Source: Vibrio hippocampi (GTDB lineage Bacteria; Pseudomonadota; Gammaproteobacteria; Enterobacterales; Vibrionaceae). Taken from it: DNA of 64,000 nt. The notes beneath the pieces are model-generated. The model saw only the letters and a list, made by a program, of their open reading frames with translations, was not told the origin of the DNA and ran no database searches. Every line of letters begins with the position of its first letter. Position 1 is the stretch's first letter. Both the position numbers and the translations under genes were made by a program. The stretch covers positions 2,232,001-2,296,000 of the forward strand of contig NZ_CAKLCM010000002.1 of the NCBI RefSeq assembly GCF_921292975.1, in the 5' to 3' direction. This document shows, one piece after another, positions 32,024 to 40,987 of this stretch.

Positions 32024-32578
32024 GTGGCAAACCGAGACTATGTAAAACGTGGCAAAGGTAGCACTCGCACCTCACGTAAAAAAGCACCCAGCAGAAAAAA
32101 ACCATGGCGCAGTGGGCTGTTAGCGATCATCGCTACCGGTGTATTTGCATGGGGGTTATATACCTTAAGCTCTGATCCAGAGCCTGAGATCCCGGCTAAA
32201 TCAACCCCAGCGGTCGCAACTCAGACCGAACAAAAAGCGAAGCCTAAAGCACAAATTCCACCGCCTCCAGAAGAGAAATGGGATTATGTGGATACCTTGC
32301 CAAATCGAGAGATCGAAGTACAAGCCAAGGAGCAGATAAAATCGAAAGTGCCCTACATCATGCAATGCGGCGCTTACCGAACCATCGCTCAAGCAGAAAG
32401 CCGTAAACTGGATATTGCGTTTCAAGGTCTAAGCAGCCAGATCGTAAAAAAAGAAGGCAGCAGCTTTCATCGTGTCGTACTGGGTCCCTATTCGTTAAAG
32501 CGCGATGCTGAACGCGATAAACATAAGCTGCAACGCGCCAAGATTGAGCCATGTAAGATTTGGAAAGAAGCGCTCTAA
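32024..32578 (+). CDS. ftsN: Cell division protein FtsN
   Basis: Late divisome protein that activates septal peptidoglycan synthesis. It has a short basic cytoplasmic tail (MANRDYVKRG), one membrane helix (residues about 29-47), a proline-rich periplasmic linker, and a C-terminal SPOR domain (about 105-184) that binds denuded septal glycan. The GTG at 32024 gives the conserved MANRDYV start. No strong Shine-Dalgarno is seen in front of it. At 184 residues it is much shorter than E. coli FtsN because of a short linker. Its place after cytR is conserved. Confidence 0.93.
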   Translation: MANRDYVKRGKGSTRTSRKKAPSRKKPWRSGLLAIIATGVFAWGLYTLSSDPEPEIPAKSTPAVATQTEQKAKPKAQIPPPPEEKWDYVDTLPNREIEVQAKEQIKSKVPYIMQCGAYRTIAQAESRKLDIAFQGLSSQIVKKEGSSFHRVVLGPYSLKRDAERDKHKLQRAKIEPCKIWKEAL

Positions 32579-32618
32579 ATCATCGCGCTCTCCCCTCATC
32601 ATTAGCCATTAAAACCGT

Positions 32619-32658
32619 ATAAGCCGCGAAACTTTAAACCCTTCGCGGCTTATTTTTT
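32619..32658 (+). terminator. ftsN terminator
   Basis: Perfect 12-bp stem ATAAGCCGCGAA (32619-32630) / TTCGCGGCTTAT (32642-32653) followed by TTTTTT. Confidence 0.92.
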
Positions 32659-32660
32659 AA

Positions 32661-32811
32661 TTCCGTACTCCAATTTTTTATTCCGTACTCCAACTTTGAC
32701 CAATTAAAGCTGACTGCCTTTTCTACTATTGCGGTTTCTACTATTGCGGTAAGGTTTTTCCATTCACTGTTTTCGCTTCCGCCTTGAAAACTTCTCTTCC
32801 TCCTTGAAAAC
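32661..32811. repeat. Three successive short tandem duplications upstream of hslV
   Basis: TTCCGTACTCCAA occurs at 32661-32673 and 32681-32693 (period 20). TTCTACTATTGCGGT is duplicated perfectly head to tail at 32721-32735 and 32736-32750 (period 15). CTTCC(G/T)CCTTGAAAAC occurs at 32776-32791 and 32796-32811 (period 20). The three pairs are unrelated in sequence. The last pair doubles a CTTGAAA word that also serves as the -35 element of the putative heat-shock promoter. Confidence 0.85.
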
Positions 32812-32831
32812 AACGCCAACTATCCCTATAT
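32803..32831 (+). promoter_or_regulatory. Sigma-32-like heat-shock promoter for hslVU
   Basis: CTTGAAA (32803-32809), a 14-base spacer, then CCCTATAT (32824-32831) fit the sigma-32 pattern CTTGAAA-N13-15-CCCCATNT. It ends 42 bases before the hslV start. hslVU is a classic heat-shock operon. Confidence 0.65.
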
Positions 32832-32873
32832 CCAGATAATAACCATTCAGAAACAAACCATGAGGCAAACGTC

Positions 32874-33407
32874 GTGACTACTATTGTATCTGTACGCCGT
32901 AATAATAAAGTTGTCATCGCAGGCGATGGGCAAGTATCGCTAGGCAATACCGTTATGAAGGGCAACGCTCGCAAGGTGCGTCGACTTTATAACAACCAAG
33001 TATTGGCTGGCTTTGCTGGTGGCACCGCTGACGCGTTTACTCTGTTTGAACGCTTTGAAAGCAAACTGCAAATGCATCAAGGTCATCTGACCAAAGCTGC
33101 GGTTGAGCTGGCAAAAGATTGGCGCAGTGACCGTGCTCTGAGAAAGCTTGAAGCCTTGTTAGCCGTTGCGGATGAAACCGCCTCTCTGATTATCACCGGT
33201 AACGGTGACGTCGTGCAGCCGGAGCATGATTTGATTGCTATCGGTTCAGGTGGCAGCTTTGCCCAAGCCGCAGCAACCGCCCTGCTTGAGAACACTGAGT
33301 TGGATGCGCGTGACATCGCCGAGAAAGCATTGAAGATTGCTGGCGACATCTGTGTATTTACGAACCACAACCACACTATCGAAGAACTAGAAATCGACCA
33401 AGAATAA
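32874..33407 (+). CDS. hslV: ATP-dependent protease peptidase subunit HslV
   Basis: Proteolytic core of the HslVU (ClpQY) protease, a double hexamer with an N-terminal threonine nucleophile. The product starts Met-Thr-Thr-Ile-Val-Ser-Val, so Met removal exposes the catalytic threonine. GDGQVSLG follows. The GTG start at 32874 is required, because the nearby ATG at 32859 runs into a stop. The 177 residues match the family. hslU follows after 55 bases. Confidence 0.98.
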   Translation: MTTIVSVRRNNKVVIAGDGQVSLGNTVMKGNARKVRRLYNNQVLAGFAGGTADAFTLFERFESKLQMHQGHLTKAAVELAKDWRSDRALRKLEALLAVADETASLIITGNGDVVQPEHDLIAIGSGGSFAQAAATALLENTELDARDIAEKALKIAGDICVFTNHNHTIEELEIDQE

Positions 33408-33462
33408 GGTCTAAACACCACACATAAACAAAGATAGTGTTTAAGAAATTTAAGGATTTCCT

Positions 33463-34797
33463 ATGTCTGAAATGACTCCAAGAGAGATTGTCCACGAACT
33501 AAATCGTCATATCGTGGGTCAAGAGAAAGCGAAGCGCTCAGTCGCTATTGCACTTCGTAACCGCTGGCGCAGAATGCAGCTTGATGACAACTTACGTCCA
33601 GAAGTCACACCAAAGAACATCCTCATGATCGGTCCAACTGGTGTGGGTAAAACCGAGATCGCACGCCGCCTAGCTAAACTGGCCAACGCACCGTTTATCA
33701 AAGTGGAAGCGACCAAATTTACTGAAGTCGGCTATGTGGGTAAGGAAGTGGAAACCATTATCCGCGATCTCACCGATGCCGCAATTAAGATGACGCATCA
33801 GCAAGCGATGGAAAAATTTCAATTCCGCGCGCAAGAACAAGCTGAGGAACGTATTCTTGATGCGTTATTGCCACCCGCTCGCGACGCTTGGGGACAAAAC
33901 GAAACACCGGCAGACACCAGTTCCAGCACTCGCCAGACTTTCCGCAAAAAACTGCGTGAAGGTAAACTCGATGATAAAGAGATTGAAATCGATATCGCCG
34001 CACCACAAATGGGTGTCGAGATCATGGCACCTCCTGGTATGGAAGAAATGACCAACCAGCTGCAAAGCATGTTCCAAAACCTAGGTGGTGATACCAAGAA
34101 GAAACGTAAGCTGAAAATTAAAGATGCGTTCAAAGCGTTAACGGAAGAAGAAGCCGCTAAGCTGGTCAATCAAGAAGAATTGAAAGAGCAAGCGATCTAC
34201 AACGTCGAAAACCACGGCATCGTGTTTATTGATGAGATTGACAAGATCTGTAAGCGAGGTGAGTCATCAGGTCCAGACGTCTCTCGTGAAGGCGTACAGC
34301 GCGATCTACTGCCATTAATTGAAGGTAGCACCGTCTCTACCAAGCACGGCATGGTAAAAACAGACCATATTTTATTTATCACCTCGGGTGCATTCCAGGT
34401 CGCTAAGCCATCGGATCTTATCCCTGAGCTTCAAGGTCGCCTGCCGATCCGCGTTGAACTAGAAGCGTTAAGCAGCGAAGACTTCAAACGTATCCTAACG
34501 GAACCCAAAGCGTCACTGACCGAGCAATACATCGCTCTGATGAAGACCGAAGAAGTGACTATTGAGTTTACTGCTGACGGCATCCAACAGATCGCCGATG
34601 CCGCTTGGACGGTTAACGAGACCACAGAAAACATCGGTGCTCGTCGCCTACACACCGTTATGGAACGCCTAATGGATGAGATCTCATTTGACGCAACGGA
34701 CAAACCAGGTTCCACAATGGTCATCGATTCCGCTTACGTCAACGCTCGTCTGGGTGAGTTTGTTGAAGATGAAGACCTAAGCCGCTTCATTCTATAA
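33463..34797 (+). CDS. hslU: ATP-dependent protease ATPase subunit HslU
   Basis: AAA+ unfoldase that feeds substrates into HslV. Walker A GPTGVGKT is at residues 57-64, the pore loop GYVG follows near 91, and Walker [10 protein letters not shown] is near 255. An inserted I-domain is seen between them (about 110-235). The C-terminal tail SRFIL, which docks into HslV, is intact. The 444 residues are normal. It ends at a strong terminator. Confidence 0.98.
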   Translation: MSEMTPREIVHELNRHIVGQEKAKRSVAIALRNRWRRMQLDDNLRPEVTPKNILMIGPTGVGKTEIARRLAKLANAPFIKVEATKFTEVGYVGKEVETIIRDLTDAAIKMTHQQAMEKFQFRAQEQAEERILDALLPPARDAWGQNETPADTSSSTRQTFRKKLREGKLDDKEIEIDIAAPQMGVEIMAPPGMEEMTNQLQSMFQNLGGDTKKKRKLKIKDAFKALTEEEAAKLVNQEELKEQAIYNVENHGIVFIDEIDKICKRGESSGPDVSREGVQRDLLPLIEGSTVSTKHGMVKTDHILFITSGAFQVAKPSDLIPELQGRLPIRVELEALSSEDFKRILTEPKASLTEQYIALMKTEEVTIEFTADGIQQIADAAWTVNETTENIGARRLHTVMERLMDEISFDATDKPGSTMVIDSAYVNARLGEFVEDEDLSRFIL

Positions 34798-34824
34798 GCT
34801 TAAAAACGCTATCAGGTTAGACTG

Positions 34825-34864
34825 CGCCCCTTGATTGCTCTGACAATCAAGGGGCGTTTTTTTG
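34825..34864 (+). terminator. hslVU terminator
   Basis: Perfect 12-bp stem CGCCCCTTGATT/AATCAAGGGGCG with an 8-base loop, followed by eight T residues from 34857. Confidence 0.93.
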
Positions 34865-35050
34865 TTCTGCCACCATTACCTTGAACGTCTAACTGGTATC
34901 TTTGGATATTTAACTTGGACATTTAAATAAGATTTACTCTCAAGGGTGCCTGCATATTGCAGCAAGATGGGGTTATATAACGACTCTTTATTTAGAACCA
35001 CTGAATCTTCGAATCGTTGCCTTGTCCACAAACCACGCAAATCTCGCTGA

Positions 35051-35079
35051 ACCTCGCATCTTGAGGTAACTTGGGTATA
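35051..35079. repeat. CCCAAGTTAC element, copy 2 (half element)
   Basis: GCATCTTGAGGTAACTTGGG followed by TATA is the right-hand arm of the element found complete at 42191-42221 and 27800-27848. The partner arm is missing, leaving only a 4-bp CCTC/GAGG pairing around the AAGATGC core. It lies 30 bases before menA and may overlap its promoter. Confidence 0.65.
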
Positions 35080-35110
35080 CTAACAAAAAGCTTTTTCAAT
35101 CAATTGCATT

Positions 35111-36028
35111 ATGAACTCATCGATTCAAATCTGGCTTGATGCCGCTAGACCCAAAACCTTGCCATTAGCCTTAGTCTCCATTGTCACTGGCAGCGCCCTC
35201 GCTTTCTCTTCTGACAGTATGTCATGGAGCGTCACTCTGCTTGCCCTTGCCACGGCAACGCTATTGCAAGTTCTGTCCAATTTAGCCAATGACTATGGTG
35301 ATGCCGTCAAAGGCACTGACAATGAACAGCGCCTTGGTCCAATGCGTGCGATTCAGTCTGGTGATGTCTCTGTCCATTCGATGAGAAAGGCGATTATCAT
35401 CAATGTCATCGCAACCATCCTTGTGGGTCTCACGCTGCTTTTTCACGCCCTTGATTCCTTACAAAATATTATCGCTTTCATCCTACTTGGGCTGTTAGCC
35501 ATTGCCGCCGCCATTGCCTACACCATTGGCAACAAACCCTACGGCTACGTCGGACTTGGCGATATTTCAGTCTTTATTTTCTTTGGGCTGCTTGGCGTTT
35601 CGGGCAGCTATTTCTTGCACACTGGTCACTTGGACTATCGACTCTTTTTACCCGCCATCGGCTGTGGTCTGCTTGCGGTCGCGGTTCTGAATGTTAACAA
35701 TATGCGTGATATTGAAAATGACCAAGCCTGCGGGAAGCGAACGGTTGCAGTGCGTCTAGGTCAACAGAAAGCGAAACTCTATCACTGCGCTTTACTACTC
35801 AGCGCTCTGCTCTGTTTCGCACTCTATCTGATGATTCAACCGACGCCTCTTTGGGTGAGCCTACCATTTTTAATTAGCTTATTGATTGTGGTTAAACACG
35901 GCAAAGCGGTGTGGCAAGCCACCAAACCAGCGCAGATAGCGCCTATGATGCCAGTGGTGGTGAAATGCTCGGTCATTACCAATATCCTGTTTGCGGGAAC
36001 CGTTATAGCTCAAAGTCTTATCAGTTAA
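35111..36028 (+). CDS. menA: 1,4-dihydroxy-2-naphthoate polyprenyltransferase
   Basis: UbiA-family membrane enzyme that attaches the polyprenyl tail to dihydroxynaphthoate in menaquinone synthesis. The prenyl-diphosphate aspartate motif [11 protein letters not shown] begins at residue 60, and a second aspartate motif [16 protein letters not shown] is near 195. About eight or nine hydrophobic helices span the 305 residues. It follows hslVU and precedes rraA, the same order as in E. coli. Confidence 0.96.
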   Translation: MNSSIQIWLDAARPKTLPLALVSIVTGSALAFSSDSMSWSVTLLALATATLLQVLSNLANDYGDAVKGTDNEQRLGPMRAIQSGDVSVHSMRKAIIINVIATILVGLTLLFHALDSLQNIIAFILLGLLAIAAAIAYTIGNKPYGYVGLGDISVFIFFGLLGVSGSYFLHTGHLDYRLFLPAIGCGLLAVAVLNVNNMRDIENDQACGKRTVAVRLGQQKAKLYHCALLLSALLCFALYLMIQPTPLWVSLPFLISLLIVVKHGKAVWQATKPAQIAPMMPVVVKCSVITNILFAGTVIAQSLIS

Positions 36029-36102
36029 TTGCGTATTGTCATTGCATTGACCTATCCAGCAGATATACTCAAAACTGTTTGTTAACTAATAGAAGAGCCG
36101 CC

Positions 36103-36621
36103 ATGGAATACAGTACCTCAGCCTTATGTGACATCTATTTGGAACAGGTGGATGTTGTTGAACCTATGTTTAGTAACTTTGGTGGCAGAGCCTCATTCGC
36201 AGGTCAGGTCACTACCATCAAGTGTTTCGAAGATAACGGCATTATCCGCGATATCCTAGAACAAGACGGCGAAGGTCGCGTTCTTCTTATCGATGGCGGT
36301 GGCTCACTACGCAAAGCACTTATCGATGCCGACATTGCCCAGCAAGCAGAAGAGAGCAACTGGGAAGGCATTATTGTTTACGGCTGTGTACGCGAAGTGG
36401 ACGAATTAGAAGGTATGGACATCGGCATTCAAGCCCTCGCCTCCATTCCTGTCGGCGCAATCCAAACTGAAGTAGGTGAAGTCGACATCCCAGTCAATTT
36501 TGGCGGTGTAACTTTCCTACCTGAAGACTATGTTTATGCGGATAATACTGGGGTGATTTTGTCTCAGGAGTCGCTGGATGTGTCTTTGGAAGATGAATTT
36601 GATGAGGCAGAAGCTGAGTAG
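36103..36621 (+). CDS. rraA: Ribonuclease E activity regulator RraA
   Basis: Trimeric protein that binds RNase E and modulates mRNA decay; an older annotation was MenG. The family start [20 protein letters not shown] and the core [10 protein letters not shown], plus GCVREVDEL, are seen. The ATG at 36103 is preferred over an upstream open extension that overlaps menA, and gives 172 residues with an acidic C-terminal tail (DEFDEAEAE). Confidence 0.96.
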   Translation: MEYSTSALCDIYLEQVDVVEPMFSNFGGRASFAGQVTTIKCFEDNGIIRDILEQDGEGRVLLIDGGGSLRKALIDADIAQQAEESNWEGIIVYGCVREVDELEGMDIGIQALASIPVGAIQTEVGEVDIPVNFGGVTFLPEDYVYADNTGVILSQESLDVSLEDEFDEAEAE

Positions 36622-36652
36622 TTATTTCATTCTCTCATCAAGAAGAAATATT

Positions 36653-36685
36653 AAAAAAAACGAGTTCATATGAACTCGTTTTTTT
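36653..36685. terminator. Bidirectional terminator between rraA and the nonulosonate genes
   Basis: The palindrome CGAGTTCATATGAACTCG is flanked by A and T runs, giving a 15-bp stem with a minimal loop. It separates convergent rraA (+) and the NeuB-like gene (-). Confidence 0.92.
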
Positions 36686-36738
36686 ATCTAGGATAAAGTG
36701 CCCTAGGAAAACCTAACTGTATATTCTGAGGTCTTTAA

Positions 36739-38997
36739 TCACTTGGCGTTTAACACGGTTTCTAGAGATGCTAAGCTTTTCCAGAATCCTTCACCATTAT
36801 TTTTGTGACCTTGCCAAATTTCAGGTATCCAAGTGGTATTCGGCGCGTCAGCTTCAAGCGCAGAAAAAACAGTAATAAAGTCCACGTCACCATCTCCAAT
36901 CTGCAAGCCTTCACCATCAGCACCTTTCGCATCAGAAATATGGTGATGAGCTGAATACTTGGCAATGTCTTTAGCGAAATCGTTCAGATCCCACTTATAG
37001 TAATTACATGCCAGTGCAGTATGAGATAAATCAAAACAGATTCTGTAGTTGTATTGATGACAGAACTCGATGATTTCATCCTTATCTACAAACAAGTTGT
37101 GATATTGCTGACCACCAAAATGCCATGGGAATGGAGGCATAGTTTGTGGAATTAACTCTACGCCTTCAGCGTCTAGCATGGAGAAGCTTTCAGCCACTTT
37201 CGCATACAGGGCTGTTCTTTCACTTTCAGACACAAATCCATCAGAAGTAAAGCCACCACAGTTAACCACAATACAGACACGATCATTCTTGTTACGGAAG
37301 TACTGTTTGACATCTCGAGCCATATCAATCACACGCTGCATGTGCTTGATAGATTGTTGACGATATTCTTCATCTGGAGAGCAAAGGTCAAGTACATGAT
37401 CATTTTCAAAGAGTTCTGGAGCATGGATAGCCACATCCATATTGTAATTGCCATTCAAGTACTCAGTAATATCAACACTGAGGTCTTTGTAACTTAAATG
37501 GAACTCAATCATTTCTAATTCACCACCAGCACAAATAGTCGCAAAATCATGATATCTAACCGGAATACCATACTTTAACGGCAGTTGATATTTGCGCGCT
37601 TGAACCACATTTCCATCGATATCACTCTGATAAAAAAAGTCGTTCTTAGCGATGTCACGTACTGCAACACGATTAACCAAGTCACCCATTTTATAAGGTG
37701 CCAAACCTTTACCTGGTGATTTGATAGCCAGCATTTCTTCAGTAATCACATCACCTTTTGAAATTGCCACATTAGCGACGACACTCTTCGCCAAAGTCTC
37801 ACGGTTCATCATTTCACCCTGAGTGATGGTCTTTGAAATATCCGCACTACCTAACGATTCTTCAACCGCTCTAATCGACATCACCATGTTTTTGAACTCA
37901 TCTGGAAGCAGACTTACTTTGTGGTCATTACCTTCCATAGATTTATCAACGGTGAAATGCTTTTCGATGATTTTCGCACCCAATGGAACACTCGCAATCG
38001 GAATGGCAATCCCACGCTCATGACCAGAATAACCGATCACAGTACGCCCCAAAGCTTTTAAGCGATCTAGATAAGCAAGGTTGACGTCTTTGAAGGGTGC
38101 AGGATAAGTCGAGTTACAGTGCAAAAGAGCAAAAGAAGCAGACTCTTGCTCCAATAGTTCAACCGCGGCAATGATTTCCTGCTCAACACTCATCCCTGTA
38201 GAAAGGATCAATGGCAGCTTCTTGGCAGCTAAATGTTTAAGTAACTTATGGTTAGTTAAATCTGCTGACGCTACTTTAAACCCAGCAACGCCGATTTTTT
38301 CTAGCTTATCCGCACTTGATTCATCAAATGGAGTACAAAGAGCAAGGATGTTTTTCTGCTTACAATAAGCAAACAACTCGATAAATTCGTCATCTGAGAG
38401 TTGGAATCGCTTCAACAAATCCAGAACATATTGAGCCCCCAAATCTTGTGATGCATCGTTATCATCACCTTCATTGTTATACATGCTCGCCATATCACGC
38501 ATCTGAAATTTAACGCAATCTGCCCCAGCATCGACCGCTAAATCGACTAACTCTTTGGCTAACTCAAGAGAGCCGTTATGATTATTGCCAATTTCGGCAA
38601 TGATAAATGATGGCTCTTGATCACCGATACGACGACCAGCAATCTCAATAACAGGCTCATCATTACCGATCACACCTACCAGCAAATCTGACTTATCAAG
38701 AATTGGGACATTCTTGATCTTACTCGACAGTAAGTTGTAGCCATTAGAAATAGATTGGTCATTATAAATATATTGAAAATCACGGTTTGCCGCTTGTACG
38801 ACCGTCGCGGTCAGATCTTGGCTCTTTTCAACTAAGTAACGACGTATATCACCGTCTGCTAGTGCCCCAATGACAGAGCCGTTATGATCAACGACGAAGA
38901 GTATTTTGGTCTTTTTTTCTGATAGCTTTTCTAGGGCCTGTAGCAGCGTAGAGGTATAGGAAATTTTAAAGCTTTCGGTATCTCGATTGATATACAT
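36739..38997 (-). CDS. Four-part nonulosonic acid synthase: CBS pair, NeuB, SAF, isomerase-like barrel
   Basis: NeuB enzymes condense PEP with a six-carbon amino sugar to make sialic, legionaminic or pseudaminic-type acids. This 752-residue protein is about twice the usual length. Residues 1-117 look like a CBS pair (GALADGDIRRYLVE, VPILDKSDLLVGVIG). Residues about 130-375 are the NeuB barrel (AEIGNNHNG, CVKFQ, STGMS, HCNSTYPAP, EKHFTVD). A SAF domain follows to about 460. The last 275 residues resemble xylose-isomerase-like (AP endonuclease 2) barrels, with VVNCGG, FDLSHTA and HHISDAKG. The exact nine-carbon product is not predictable. The cytidylyltransferase gene is two bases upstream in the same operon. 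Confidence 0.85.
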   Translation of the reverse strand: MYINRDTESFKISYTSTLLQALEKLSEKKTKILFVVDHNGSVIGALADGDIRRYLVEKSQDLTATVVQAANRDFQYIYNDQSISNGYNLLSSKIKNVPILDKSDLLVGVIGNDEPVIEIAGRRIGDQEPSFIIAEIGNNHNGSLELAKELVDLAVDAGADCVKFQMRDMASMYNNEGDDNDASQDLGAQYVLDLLKRFQLSDDEFIELFAYCKQKNILALCTPFDESSADKLEKIGVAGFKVASADLTNHKLLKHLAAKKLPLILSTGMSVEQEIIAAVELLEQESASFALLHCNSTYPAPFKDVNLAYLDRLKALGRTVIGYSGHERGIAIPIASVPLGAKIIEKHFTVDKSMEGNDHKVSLLPDEFKNMVMSIRAVEESLGSADISKTITQGEMMNRETLAKSVVANVAISKGDVITEEMLAIKSPGKGLAPYKMGDLVNRVAVRDIAKNDFFYQSDIDGNVVQARKYQLPLKYGIPVRYHDFATICAGGELEMIEFHLSYKDLSVDITEYLNGNYNMDVAIHAPELFENDHVLDLCSPDEEYRQQSIKHMQRVIDMARDVKQYFRNKNDRVCIVVNCGGFTSDGFVSESERTALYAKVAESFSMLDAEGVELIPQTMPPFPWHFGGQQYHNLFVDKDEIIEFCHQYNYRICFDLSHTALACNYYKWDLNDFAKDIAKYSAHHHISDAKGADGEGLQIGDGDVDFITVFSALEADAPNTTWIPEIWQGHKNNGEGFWKSLASLETVLNAK

Positions 38998-38999
38998 TG

Positions 39000-39680
39000 C
39001 TATTTACTCATTAATTGTTCGATGATGTCAAAATCTACAAAGGTGTCTATCTCAAAGCCCGTTTCTTCTCTCATGACGTGTACGCCTACCGAGCCATTCA
39101 AACGGCATTTGGATGCGAGTAGATCCTCTGTTTTCATCACGTAAATTGAACCATTTTCTTGGTACTCTTTAATTTCTTGGCGCATCTTACGATTATTTGG
39201 ATCATAGTTTACCGGCGTCGCCACACCAGCATCATCCGTTCTCCATAAGAACTTGTGATTTTCAACCACACTCAACGCACTATCAAATTGACCATTGGTC
39301 ACCAAACCAAGGCAATCTTCTATATCATTCAAATCACGGATAGGACTAGTACATTGTAAGAAAACGAGATGGGATGCTTGATAGCCTGTAGCAGTTAGTT
39401 CATTAATCGCATGAATTAATGCATCTTCAGAGGAAGCAAAATCGCCACTAATATCATCAGGTCGTTTGATTACTTCAGCGCCGTACTGAACTGACACCGC
39501 GCCAATCTCATCACAGTCTGTGCTGACAATAACTCGATCAATGCTCTTAGTTGCGACAGCTTGTTCAATTGAGTAAGCAATTAACGGCTTTTCTAAAAGA
39601 GGCTTGATATTTTTTTTAGGCACCCCTTTAGAGCCCCCCCTTGCTGGGATAATCGCGACCACATTATTGCTAATTGTCAT
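39000..39680 (-). CDS. neuA: CMP-nonulosonate cytidylyltransferase (NeuA-like)
   Basis: Activates a sialic-type acid to its CMP derivative. The N-terminal CTP-binding motif IIPARGGSKGVPKKNIKPL is at residues 10-28, and QCTSPIRDL and IDTFVDFDIIE are typical of acylneuraminate cytidylyltransferases. It has 226 residues, single domain. Only 2 bases separate it from the NeuB-like fusion, so synthesis and activation are co-expressed. It could act on legionaminic or pseudaminic acid instead of Neu5Ac. Confidence 0.9.
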   Translation of the reverse strand: MTISNNVVAIIPARGGSKGVPKKNIKPLLEKPLIAYSIEQAVATKSIDRVIVSTDCDEIGAVSVQYGAEVIKRPDDISGDFASSEDALIHAINELTATGYQASHLVFLQCTSPIRDLNDIEDCLGLVTNGQFDSALSVVENHKFLWRTDDAGVATPVNYDPNNRKMRQEIKEYQENGSIYVMKTEDLLASKCRLNGSVGVHVMREETGFEIDTFVDFDIIEQLMSK

Positions 39681-39921
39681 TTTGTTACACTCTCTTTCAG
39701 CTTTTTTTGTTTATTTTTCGTACTGTCTACGCACGATTCAATGGCTACTTACGATTCTACATCAATTAGCATCAACAGGCGTAATTCCACTGGGAAAATG
39801 GATAATGATAAATTCATGCTCAACATGTAGCATAGTTAGAATTTCCTTGGCTAGCCAAGTCTATATCAATCCCATCATTGGTAACCCACATCCAACAGTT
39901 ACTGTCCAAATTGCGTTTTTA

Positions 39922-40881
39922 TCACACTAACTGTTTGTCGATTTTTATGGTTTCAATACCAATTTCTGAGTAGTAAGCGTTAATATTATTGGCAGATACT
40001 ACTCTCTTAGGATCAATATAAAAGTCGGTAATATCAAAATTCACTAACTCAATATTTTCATACTCAATAAAAATATTGTAGGCGACGGTTGAAGCAAATG
40101 AAGCGATCACTGATGGGTAGTCTCGCGACTGTTGCAGATACAACTCAAACGGGAGGGTCATGGTTTTGACTGTGTACCCGATACTCGCAATTTTTTCGAG
40201 CTTATCTTGTGACTCTTCTCGGTGCGGGAAGTAATAAACTTGATCCTTGCTCTGCTTATACAAGTTATAGACATAGGATAAAAACTTAAGTTCTTGGTCT
40301 GGGCTCACGATATGTGCTTCAGAGAACTTCGATCCCATAACAAACACGCTACTGCCTATCTCGACCTTCTTTGGTACTAGCGCATGATGATCAAAATAGT
40401 TTTTTCGACCTTCTGGATACTGAGTAAATTTAAACACCGAATAAAGATTCGGTCTAATCACCTTATCAACGTTTGGTAACAATGCAGGTTTAGTTTTGTT
40501 GATACTGCGCTGAGCGGTAATAGTGTAAGCACCATCATCTAGCAACAAGACTTTTTTGGGCATCAGTAAGAAACCTAGCCTGCGCATATGTTTATTGCGG
40601 TATTCCCCGTAAAAGTAATAATTGACCCGATGCTTTAACAGCGACAGCAAAGGCGACACCACTTTACCAAAGGTTTTAACCTTCTTGCCGCTCTTACTTT
40701 CGTTGATGTAAATTATCTTTGAGAACAGAGCCTTATCCAACACTCGCACCATCTGATTGGTATTATTCGTACTGTTAGACATATTGATGACCAAAGCATT
40801 ATTGATCAGTTTTAAATCCTCGATAGCTTTTTGAGCCATCTTTAACTGCAGAGGGCTCTCTACATTAAATACATTAATCAC
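39922..40881 (-). CDS. Putative sialyltransferase-like glycosyltransferase
   Basis: Not certain. This 319-residue protein has three features of the bacterial sialyltransferase clan (GT52/GT38): an acidic D-D-G at residues 115-117 (VLLLDDGAYT), a P-H-R-E-E segment at 219-223 (YYFPHREES) in place of the HP motif, and a serine-rich S-F-A-S-T at 261-265. It begins V-E-S-P-L-Q-L, which also suits that clan. It lacks a signal peptide and clear membrane helices. Its place beside the NeuB and NeuA genes suggests it transfers the CMP-activated acid to a surface glycan. A 241-base gap separates it from neuA. It is AT-rich. Confidence 0.6.
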   Translation of the reverse strand: MINVFNVESPLQLKMAQKAIEDLKLINNALVINMSNSTNNTNQMVRVLDKALFSKIIYINESKSGKKVKTFGKVVSPLLSLLKHRVNYYFYGEYRNKHMRRLGFLLMPKKVLLLDDGAYTITAQRSINKTKPALLPNVDKVIRPNLYSVFKFTQYPEGRKNYFDHHALVPKKVEIGSSVFVMGSKFSEAHIVSPDQELKFLSYVYNLYKQSKDQVYYFPHREESQDKLEKIASIGYTVKTMTLPFELYLQQSRDYPSVIASFASTVAYNIFIEYENIELVNFDITDFYIDPKRVVSANNINAYYSEIGIETIKIDKQLV

Positions 40882-40987
40882 TTAGGCTACCTTTATAAAA
40901 AACAAATAATACTTGTGACTCTCGATAACAACATGGTCTTGCCATATTCAAGCAGTAAAACGATGCCATCGGTGATCTATCGACTCG

